A DNA stretch of 64,000 bases, from positions 6,955,585-7,019,584 of the forward strand of contig CM026433.1 of assembly GCA_014871385.1 (NCBI GenBank), given 5' to 3'. This document shows, in pieces, positions 24,501 through 33,358 of the stretch (position 1 is its first letter; each line of letters opens with the position of its first letter). Position numbers and translations under genes: made by a program. Under the pieces are notes generated by a model. That model was not told the DNA's origin, did no database searches, and saw only the letters and a program-made list of their open reading frames with translations. This DNA comes from Ceratodon purpureus (taxonomy: Eukaryota > Streptophyta > Bryopsida > Pseudoditrichales > Ditrichaceae).

Positions 24501-25628
24501 ATGGAGAAGGAGGTGTCTTGCGTGCATTGCGAGTCCAAGAATGTGAAGTTCAAGTACCTGAACAATGGGAAGAGTGACCAACATAGGTACCTATGCTTGG
24601 ATTGCGAGGTGGTGTTCACTTGGGAGAATCATGATAGGCCAAAACCCAAGCACTACAAGAAGGTTCGCAACCAAGACCCGGTTGAGATCCAAGGTCAGCG
24701 GACGCAATGCAACAAGTGTTTTGCCGTGAATAACGCACAATTCAAGTTCTACAACAACAAGAGGCAGTATGGCGAGACCCAACCCCGGTTCAAATGTTTG
24801 AGCTGTGGAGATTTCTTCCAGATGCACTTGGAGGGAGGAGTTTTGGTGGCCATCGAGACGAGCAGGAAGAGGTCACGCAATCTGAATGCAAATGAAGTCG
24901 CCAATATGCCAGGCACATTGGTTAAGGCTGCCGAGGGTGAAGGTGCAGATGGATACTACATGGGTGCAAATGCAGATTTCATCGAGGCTGGTGGCATAGT
25001 TGAGAATACCGAGATTGATGCGGTTGGAAATAATACCGAGGACGTTGATGATGGTGATATAGATTATCTTGTTTCCGTTGTTGAATCTATTGTGGCGGCT
25101 GGTGGTTGTACGTGCGAGGATTGTGTTGCTGCATATATCAAAGCAGCCAGTGGTGTCGACAACTGGGCAACAGTTGATGAGGCTTGTACAACTGGGCCTT
25201 CTGCAAACCAGATTCCAGTTGAGCACACGAACTACGGTCTCTTGGACCTGATCACCATGCCGGAGGGTGATGACCTGATCCTTGTGCCCAATGAGTGGGA
25301 TGAGCTGAATTCCTTGGACCTCACCATGCCGGAGGGTGATGACCTCCTTGTGCCCAACGAGTGGGACGAACTGAATTCCTTGGACCTCACCATGGCGGAG
25401 GGTGATGACCTCCCTGTGCCCAATGAGTGCCCGGATGAACTGAATTCCTTGCTTGAGCCTGTCAATGACTCAGTGGACCAAGATTGCGATCCGGAAACGT
25501 TAAACATAGATTCCTATGTCGAGGAGTTGGAGAATATCCTGGGAGACGACTCGGATGATGTCGATGACGGTTGCACAGACATGCCAAATCCATGGGCACT
25601 CTGGGATTCTGAAGTGGTGCTACAATAA
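24501..25628 (+). CDS. Double Dof-like zinc-finger acidic protein, copy 1
   Basis: Intronless frame of 375 residues. The ATG at 24501 is chosen because the 29 in-frame codons upstream contain no ATG. Finger 1 is C7-X2-C10-X21-C32-X2-C35 with KFKYLNN and QHRYLC; this is exactly Dof spacing. Finger 2 is C70-X2-C73-X25-C99-X2-C102 with QFKFYNN, TQPRFKC, then GGVLV and a basic KRSRN, paralleling the Dof pattern FCYYNN...QPR..C..C...GG.LRNVPVGG. The rest is strongly acidic, with a CTCEDC cluster. Three tandem 22-23-residue repeats (PEGDDL...VPNEWDELNSL) start at about residue 253. The last repeat here reads MAEGDD and NECPDELNS, unlike copies 2-4. A DNA-binding regulator with an acidic activation-type tail is likely by inference. 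Known Dof proteins carry a single finger. Confidence 0.8.
   Translation: MEKEVSCVHCESKNVKFKYLNNGKSDQHRYLCLDCEVVFTWENHDRPKPKHYKKVRNQDPVEIQGQRTQCNKCFAVNNAQFKFYNNKRQYGETQPRFKCLSCGDFFQMHLEGGVLVAIETSRKRSRNLNANEVANMPGTLVKAAEGEGADGYYMGANADFIEAGGIVENTEIDAVGNNTEDVDDGDIDYLVSVVESIVAAGGCTCEDCVAAYIKAASGVDNWATVDEACTTGPSANQIPVEHTNYGLLDLITMPEGDDLILVPNEWDELNSLDLTMPEGDDLLVPNEWDELNSLDLTMAEGDDLPVPNECPDELNSLLEPVNDSVDQDCDPETLNIDSYVEELENILGDDSDDVDDGCTDMPNPWALWDSEVVLQ
25257..25460 (+). repeat. 66-69-bp coding minisatellite in the double-Dof gene
   Basis: Three direct repeats each begin with atgccggagggtgatgacct (third copy here atggcgg...). They encode PEGDDL(I)LVPNEWDELNSLDLT-type acidic repeats. The same three-repeat block lies in copies 2 (from about 32990), 3 (about 40754) and 4 (about 48545). 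Confidence 0.9.
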
Positions 25629-27169
25629 TTTTGTCACCCACTGCCACTGGAAAGCTACAAACAGTACTCACTGGAGAGTGAGTGAGTCTGGAGGGAAACC
25701 ATGATCATATGGCGCCTAAGTTGATGTCAAGATTGCAAAACATTGATGACAAATTCAATCTTGAGTACGGTGGACTCCTGAAGCAAAAACAATGAACAGT
25801 TACCCAAGCTTGGAAGGTTGACAAACTAGTCTGTCTAACAATTTATTTTCAGATTCATCTGTATGCACTAAGTCTATAAATCCAATGACAGCACTTGCTT
25901 TGTAGTGCATTCAGGTTTCCTTCCTGCAGACAGCTCTTGAATTGTACTAGAACTTTCAAGCGAATGTACTAGACAAAAGCTTCCAGGAATTGTAGTAACT
26001 GTGAATAATCCAAGTGGGCTTACAAGTGGCAAGAACCCAAACAGTTTAGATGGTCATGATCATATAGAAGTTTTAGACTTGGTTCGAGATCATAATTCTT
26101 GAAAATGTTATAGTCCTTCTCAAATTATATAGTAGCCCATGTAAATCACAAAACATCATCATGGTCACTTTGTCACTGTAGAGCTGATCTGAACAACAAA
26201 TTATGGCTGAATCCATGTAACTTCAAAGTTTCTAGTTTGAAATGAAATTGGAGACCGTCCAGCTCTCTTTTTCATCTTTGGTGGTTGGTTACTATTACCA
26301 TTTACAATTTAGAGCTAGACTTGTAAGTTGTACAACTTGTGACCACCCAATCACGGTAATTGGGTGAATTTTGATTTCGTTCTAATTCATGAAGAATTAG
26401 ATTTCCAACTTGATTTTGATAAGTAGATATCTTGGAATTCTTACAAATGTAATGATGAATGTAAAAAGTGTTTATAAATCAAAATTACAGACCTTGATTT
26501 CCTTTGTGCTATTTTTTACTTATGGAAGATGACTGTTTGTAGATTTTTTTGAAGTTTAGGATTGAGGTTTTGATTTTATTAAATTCAATTAAACTAGTAT
26601 ATTCGTTCAACTATTTGAAACCCTCCTTGGAGAAGTAGGGAATTCGATAAGCCCCCTCTAAGTGAATATATACTCACTGGTGAATAGGTTTTAAGAAAAA
26701 AACAATGTTCTTTCAAACCATTATTCTCTGACATGGGCCACCTTGGAAAAACATTGGTACACATGTGTTACGGACATATAATCTACATCACCTTGTCGAA
26801 GGTTAAAACTTTTGTTGGATCTTCTAGAACTTATCTAAGATCTAAGTATAGATTGGATTTGCATTGACCTTTGTGAGCTCTTAAAGTATATTCGTATAAT
26901 ATCTTTAGTGACTCTTAGAACTTTGTAAGGCTAGGTTGATTGTCAACTATCCTTATCACTTCCGCAAGCCAACTAAAGCCTATCTTGTAGATTAATTATA
27001 TTATTTTTTAATAGGAACCATAGTAGTATATAATGAAGGCAAGGTGAGGGGACCTCAATCTTGCCAACACAAGTCTTGGAGCATTCTAGCTACATGTATC
27101 TTGTACTTCAATTGTTATAAAGCTTTAGCATTCGTTTTGAACTTTTGAGATTTGTTTATCCATTATGTG

Positions 27170-27430
27170 TATCACTCTTTGGCTAGTGCAGCACATTGTA
27201 GTGCGACAAGTATTACATAGTTTCTGTCCATCAAGGCTTAATACCTGGTACGGCACATCATAGTGCAGTATGTATTGCACAATTTTTGCAGCCTATCAAG
27301 CTCTGTACTTCGTGCGGTAGATTAGTAGTGCGGTAGGTATTGCATAGTCTTTGTCCATTAGGCTCTACATTCCGTGCGGCACATTAGTAGTGTACTGTGT
27401 GGCAGGTATTGCACACTATCTATGTGTTGG
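27170..27430. repeat. ~65-bp diverged satellite, four monomers (unit 1)
   Basis: Monomers contain variants of cgtgcggcacattagtagtg, then ggtattgcatagt and tgtccattaggctct, starting near 27180, 27247, 27312 and 27374. The same block recurs in unit 2 (about 34910-35140), unit 3 (about 42680-42930) and unit 4 (about 50470-50720). Confidence 0.75.
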
Positions 27431-28539
27431 AAGGTTTTTGTGTCTGTGACAACCTGCTTTTTGAACAAGTAACCAAAATAATTGCTTTTGAGGTTGTCAA
27501 AACAAAAGGTAGTTACCTTGAAAAAAAAATATACAGTTTTAGTACGGATCAAAGTTATCTTGCCCATTTTTATTAGAATGTGGAGAAAACCTTTCTCTTT
27601 ACTACATAGTAGAGGTTTTGTTAGTTTTTCATTTCTACTTCAATGGTATACTCAAAGTTCCATTGTTTTTACTACACTTAAAGTAAAACATACAAATCCT
27701 AATAGCTTAGTGGTATAGTTACAGATCTAGTGTTGATTTGAATTTAACTAGTATCCTTAAAACTTTATAGATTGAGATATCATATTGTTTTATTACCCAT
27801 GTTTGGTTGTTCAACTTGATTAATAGTACTTGGGCATTTAAATATATTATTAAACATTTGCTAATATAAATTGATTTTACATGAATGATTATTTAACATC
27901 GTTTTATACAAACATTTGATTGTTTTTACTAATTTACCAATTTAATAATTCTAGATCTATATTCCTCGAATTAAAACACTTGCCAACTTCTTAGATTGAA
28001 GTGAGATTTTTCTAACTTGCATAAACTTGAATTGCAAATCAATCCATTGAATTATTGAATAGAACTTCGAATGGAGAAAAATGATTGTTTGAAGGTTGAG
28101 TTGTTCATAGTGTCAAAAGCAATATTAAAACCTATTATGGGTTTAGAACAAAATTATGAGGAAGTAGATTAAGTTTAAGCATAAGTTGTTTATGACTTTG
28201 ATCTTTTGAATAAACATAGAGTAGCCTTCTAAAATATACGGCAAGATTATTAGTTTGAAAGAGTGGTTCATTTCATATTATACATTCATGACATGGAATT
28301 TTGACAATATAACATGGTGGATATGAACTTGTATCAATCTAATTTTTTTGAAAATCTCATGAAATTATAACATTTGTTCTTTTGTTCTATTGTTAAATTA
28401 AAGTGAGCATAGGAATTACTTGAATTGAAAAGATGTAATGTAACACCAACCTCAATGCAATAATTTCTTAAATCATTACTTATCAAGGATGTAAATGGAA
28501 GTTGTTGAACTCACTACATGTGACATAGCAACAAACTCA

Positions 28540-29640
28540 ATACTTCCACTACTAAAATCTACTTTTGCAGAGTTGTCAATTTAGCAAGATGTGACACAAG
28601 ATGGTTGGAGCACTGGATTTTTAGTTTTATAGGGCTGTAAAACTAGCAACGTGAAACATGACAACATTTCCAATGTTTTGATTGCATCAATTTACATTTT
28701 GATTTTGACAAGACTATAAACCTATCACCATGAAACATGGCAATATGTTCGACTCTATTATTGAATCAACTTTACAACAAAAATTTGATAAGGTCGTGAA
28801 TATGACAATATAAAACATGTAAAGACTCTAGTTGTCTTAACTTTGCATTGTAATTTTGATAAGATCATTGTAAATTGACAAGATGAAAAGTTGGCAATAT
28901 ATTAGGCTCTTCACTTGAGTCGGCTCTGCAAAGAAAAATTGCCTCCATTGTAATTAATAGGATGAAATTGAGGGTATAGTCAATACTTTGATTGAGTGAG
29001 CTTTGGAGAGGAATAACGTGAGTTGGTCATAAATTTGACAAGATAAAATACAACAAAATATTCAACACGTTTACTCTGTCAACTTTGCACGGAGAAAAAC
29101 TAACATGGTTGTAAATATGACAAGATGAAATGCACCAACACGTTTACCACTTTTGTGGAGTCAGATTTGCACGCCGAAGATTTGATATGGCCATAAATCT
29201 GACAAAATGAAACACGGCAACATGTTACAACTTTATTGAGTCAGTTTTGCAGACAAAAGAATTGACTTGGCCGTTTAATCTTACACCATGAAACATGGTC
29301 ACATGTTCAATACGTCTATGGAGTCGGCTTTGTAGAGAAAAGACTGGCCTAGTCGTAAATATGACAAAAGGCGTACGTAGTCGTAAATTTGACAATTGAC
29401 TTAGCCAAAAATATGACAGATAACAAAATGTTCAACCCTTTTATTAAGCCAACTTTGCAAAAATGCAATGTGACGTTGTCGTACATTTAATAAGGTGAAG
29501 CATATTTGATACTTTAATTGCATTAGTTTTGCATTGTAATTTTGACACAACTCTAAATATGACATGATGAAAAATGGCAATGTGTTTGATACTATAATAT
29601 AGTGAGCTTTTATATGTAATTTTGAGAAGATGAAACTTAC
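28540..29640. repeat. ~81-bp diverged satellite, about 13 monomers (unit 1)
   Basis: The phrase gtaaatatgacaagatgaaa with variants recurs at about 29032, 29113, 29194, 29274 and 29355, and less clearly upstream. It is followed by ...caacatgttcaa...ttgagtcagctttgcaga. The equivalent blocks are at about 36230-37310 (unit 2), 44070-45170 (unit 3) and 51860-52960 (unit 4). Confidence 0.8.
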
Positions 29641-31128
29641 CAACATGTTAAAGATTAAGCTTTGGAGCATGTAATTATACTTATTGATTATGAATAGAAA
29701 GTCGGAAGAATGACCCCATATATAGTTATACTGCACAAAGTTAGCTCTAAAGTTTTCAGACATAAATGTTTTGCTATACTTCTCAACCATCTTTACGAAT
29801 TTTTATGCAACTAACTAATATATTTGTCTTTGAAATCGTCAAAAACCAAAATCCTTTCATAATGAAACTTTTTCATTCTAAAAATTATCAAGGGGTTTAG
29901 TGTATTCTCTTTTTGGACATTCTTTTTATAAAGTAACAAACTTTTGACAATTTTTATTGTGAATTTTTTCTACTAAATTTTTTTTTCCTTTGGAAAAATC
30001 TCAAAGTTAAGAATTATGCTAATTACTTGTATAATAAGTCTAAGAGGTAGAGAAAGGATGCAACAAATGTTTTGGAGTTGCCGAAAGATAGGAAAAATCA
30101 CATTGGGCACTATAATGTTTTTTTAATGTTTAGCAAAAACAAATAAATTTGTTTTTACAACACTTTTGCAATTCTCTCCGTCTAATTTTGTTTTCAAAAA
30201 TCACATTCAAAATAGACGCTGTATATAATTTTACGGTCAATATGATTCTTTTAATGATTTGATAATTGAGGTTCCAAGATATGTATGTACAATCCAAGTC
30301 TAGTGCTCCAGCAATTGGCAACCAGTGGAAACATATTCACCACTTTTAAGACTTGTATTGAGAATATAAAAAATCTACAATATATTCCAATGTATTATGC
30401 AATAATTTTGAACTTTGTTTTTAGACTGATCATTGTTAAACTCAAAAATCAAAATAATGCCACCTTAATTTAAAATGCAACAAAAAAGTTATATCATTTT
30501 GAAAAATAGAAATAAAGCATTTATTTATATCATTCACATTTTTTTGGTAATCATATCAATGTCAAATGATGAATTTTTACTCAAAAACATACTAATTTTC
30601 TAAATCATTCAACCAATGATAGATATATAACTTAGAATTTAGAGATTTGTATGCTCACAACAAGCTTAATTTTTTTTCCCGAGGCAAATATGTCAATGGA
30701 TTCAAAACAACTAAAAATATAATAAAATATAATCTTCAAGTATAGGGATATATAAACATTTACGAAGTTCAGGTAGCCACACAGTGAAAAACATGCATAC
30801 CGGTATATAGAAGAATTTATACTTCGATCTACAGGTCCTATGTATAAGAATTTAAAAAAAGTACAAGCTATATGATTAACCAACAAAAGGAAAATAAAAG
30901 AAAATTATTGAGCATCACCCAAGGTGTAAAATGGCTTTTGAAAATTCGTTTGATTTTTGGATGGAAAAATGACATGGAAACACTGTTTACAGTTGCAAGA
31001 AAATACCCGGACAGATCATTTGTAATGCACATCAAAGCTCTATCATAGAACTTGACATTTACACATCTTTAACTTGATTGAAATTACACTTTCTGTAGTA
31101 CAACAGCAGGTTCGTTAATATACTCTAG

Positions 31129-31140
31129 TACTGTACAGTA
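31129..31140. repeat. 12-bp perfect palindrome at the unit junction
   Basis: tactgtacagta is its own reverse complement and ends one base before the shared unit sequence tcatagttcgg. It also lies at the unit 4 and unit 5 starts (about 46656 and 54447). It is lost in the deletion at the unit 3 start and is absent left of unit 1. Confidence 0.85.
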
Positions 31141-31199
31141 TCATAGTTCGGCTCGGCCTCTGCTGTGCTAAGTTGGAACAGGTTGGTTTTCTTATGCAA

Positions 31200-31508
31200 C
31201 TCAGGAAAGGTTGCAACTAAAAGATTAAATACCGGAGATGAAGCAATAGATCGAGTCTGCCAAGAGTGAACTCTCCCTTTGTCAAGGAGTTAGACTTTCA
31301 GATTTGAGTAGGTTGAACCTTCTTCCATGTAGTATAGATTCTTACTGATTCTCAGGGTAGAGCCCAATTCAGAGTCCTGTACTGTCTGATGACTGTGGCA
31401 GCAATCATGTATGATACCGAAAATCCAATCACGAAGGTGAGGAAATTTAACACAGCCTGAGTCACGCATTGTCTCGTCTCTCCGAGAATTACTTCTTTTG
31501 AGGAACAC
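31200..31508 (-). pseudogene. Possible minus-strand coding remnant in each unit leader
   Basis: In units 2, 4 and 5 a 72-codon ATG frame on the minus strand (here 31508-31290) ends with ...YMEEGSTYSNLKV. Beyond its stop the same frame continues as LLDKGRVHSW...ASSPVFNLLVATFPELHKK. In unit 1 the three-base insertion that makes the stop is missing, so the tail is open (23576-23322), but a two-base indel closes it further upstream. Unit 3 carries the block too. The text looks more protein-like than chance, yet I recognise no family. It may be the remains of a gene or a fortuitous frame. Confidence 0.3.
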
Positions 31509-31984
31509 ATTACACGTTAAGTGAATGCTTACTTCGGGACATTTATTTCGTTTGTAGAGCTATGGGTTGAGAGACTCAGTGGTTACAGAATCTGCATACT
31601 GGTGCCAATGTGCAGAAGACTCTCTGCCTACATTTTGTATGCACATCAACTGATCAGGTAAGGAGATGAGAACAGCGCCACCATGGTGACGTGAAACCTG
31701 AAATAGGCTAACCATAATGGCTGTAATAGTGATGGCTTGTGCTTCACGTCACTGAATTAATATCCCATAGTTTTCGCATTACACTAGCTTCAGTGTAGAC
31801 TACAAAAAGGGCCTCGCCCATTCTGGATTCCACCATTCTATTCCTCTGCAGTCTCCACAGAACTCTGTGCGCTTGTGCCTTGAAGGAGATTGTAAGAGTT
31901 CCAGAATTGGTTGGTTTCAAATACGAAGTGGGACAACGAGAAGTTCTTTTGACTGCTTGTGTGAAGGGAGCTTACTAGAGTTTC

Positions 31985-32095
31985 ACAACCTGCTGCTTCG
32001 AAGCTATTGGAAGGGATCAGAACCTGCTGCTGCTTCGAAGCTATTGGAAGGGATCAGAACCTGCTGCTTCGAAGCTATTGGAAGGGAATCGCTCA
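31985..32095 (+). repeat. 34-bp leader repeat, three copies (unit 2)
   Basis: aacctgctgcttcgaagcta followed by ttggaagggatcag is repeated three times; the middle copy has one extra ctg. Unit 1 has one copy (about 24323), units 3, 4 and 5 have four each (about 39720-39850, 47511-47641, 55301-55431). It ends about 140 bp before the gene ATG. Each monomer holds the palindrome ttcgaa. Confidence 0.9.
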
Positions 32096-32233
32096 AAGAG
32101 AGCCGCACTCTGATCATCACGAAAGTGTGAGCAAAATTCAAATTCCTTGGCTCCAACACACAGACCCAAAAGTAATCCGCGGGATCTGGATACCAGGTTA
32201 TCCCAAGCAAAGAATTGTGTGGGGATTGCAAAT

Positions 32234-33358
32234 ATGGAGAAGGAGGTGTCTTGCGTGCATTGCGAGTCCAAGAATGTGAAGTTCAAGTACCTGAACAATG
32301 GGAAGAGTGACCAACATAGGTACCTATGCTTGGATTGCGAGGTGGTGTTCACTTGGGAGAATCATGATAGGCCAAAACCCAAGCACTACAAGAAGGTTCG
32401 CAACCAAGACCCGGTTGAGATCCAAGGTCAGCGGACGCAATGCAACAAGTGTTTTGCCGTGAATAACGCACAATTCAAGTTCTACAACAACAAGAGGCAG
32501 TATGGCGAGACCCAACCCCGGTTCAAATGTTTGAGCTGTGGAGATTTCTTCCAGATGCACTTGGAGGGAGGAGTTTTGGTGGCCATCGAGACGAGCAGGA
32601 AGAGGTCACGCAATCTGAATGCAAATGAAGTCGCCAATATGCCAGGCACATTGGTTAAGGCTGCCGAGGGTGAAGGTGCAGATGGATACTACATGGGTGC
32701 AAATGCAGATTTCATCGAGGCTGGTGGCATAGTTGAGAATACCGAGATTGATGCGGTTGGAAATAATACCGAGGACGTTGATGATGGTGATATAGATTAT
32801 CTTGTTTCCGTTGTTGAATCTATTGTGGCGGCTGGTGGTTGTACGTGCGAGGATTGTGTTGCTGCATATATCAAAGCAGCCAGTGGTGTCGACAACTGGG
32901 CAACAGTTGATGAGGCTTGTACAACTGGGCCTTCTGCAAACCAGATTCCAGTTGAGCACACGAACTACGGTCTCTTGGACCTGATCACCATGCCGGAGGG
33001 TGATGACCTGATCCTTGTGCCCAATGAGTGGGATGAGCTGAATTCCTTGGACCTCACCATGCCGGAGGGTGATGACCTCCTTGTGCCCAACGAGTGGGAC
33101 GAACTGAATTCCTTGGACCTCACCATGCCGGAGGGTGATGACCTCCCTGTGCCCAATGAGGGGGATGAACTGAAGTCCTTGCTTGAGCCTGTCAATGACT
33201 CAGTGGACCAAGATTGCGATCCGGAAACGTTAAACATAGATTCCTATGTCGAGGAGTTGGAGAATATCCTGGGAGACGACTCGGATGATGTCGATGACGG
33301 TTGCACAGACATGCCAAATCCATGGGCACTCTGGGATTCTGAAGTGGTGCTACAATAA
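32234..33358 (+). CDS. Double Dof-like zinc-finger acidic protein, copy 2
   Basis: 374 residues, intronless, same architecture as copy 1: two Dof-like fingers at 7-35 and 70-102, basic KRSRN, CTCEDC cluster, and three acidic repeats. The third acidic repeat reads PVPNEGDELKSLLEPV, as in copies 3 and 4 and unlike copy 1. Upstream, the codon before RDLDTRL is CGC-type (SNP in the non-ATG extension) as in copy 1, so this copy shares left-end variants with copy 1 and right-end variants with copies 3-4. That points to exchange between units. The frame is fully open. Confidence 0.8.
   Translation: MEKEVSCVHCESKNVKFKYLNNGKSDQHRYLCLDCEVVFTWENHDRPKPKHYKKVRNQDPVEIQGQRTQCNKCFAVNNAQFKFYNNKRQYGETQPRFKCLSCGDFFQMHLEGGVLVAIETSRKRSRNLNANEVANMPGTLVKAAEGEGADGYYMGANADFIEAGGIVENTEIDAVGNNTEDVDDGDIDYLVSVVESIVAAGGCTCEDCVAAYIKAASGVDNWATVDEACTTGPSANQIPVEHTNYGLLDLITMPEGDDLILVPNEWDELNSLDLTMPEGDDLLVPNEWDELNSLDLTMPEGDDLPVPNEGDELKSLLEPVNDSVDQDCDPETLNIDSYVEELENILGDDSDDVDDGCTDMPNPWALWDSEVVLQ

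Larger units (their letters stand above)
25629..31141. other. Unit 1 spacer, AT-rich, no credible gene
   Basis: About 5.5 kb after the gene. A small stem-loop (actcact...agtgagt) follows the stop at about 25667. At about 26325-26405 three neighbouring short inverted repeats occur (aagttgtacaactt; cacccaat...attgggtg; ctaattc...gaattag). Two internal satellites are listed separately. Open frames such as the 129-codon minus frame 29790-29401 have extreme AT-driven composition and overlap satellite DNA, so I do not call them genes. Confidence 0.6.

Noticed and set aside
29401-29790. 129-codon minus-strand frame, repeated in units 3 and 4 (149 codons in unit 2)
   Set aside because: Composition is that expected of AT-rich DNA, it overlaps the 81-bp satellite, and its ends change freely between units. 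Persistence is explained by duplication.
23354-31141. The 7.75-kb unit as a transposon
   Set aside because: Head-to-tail tandem order, no terminal inverted or long terminal repeats, no target duplication and no transposase or reverse transcriptase frame.
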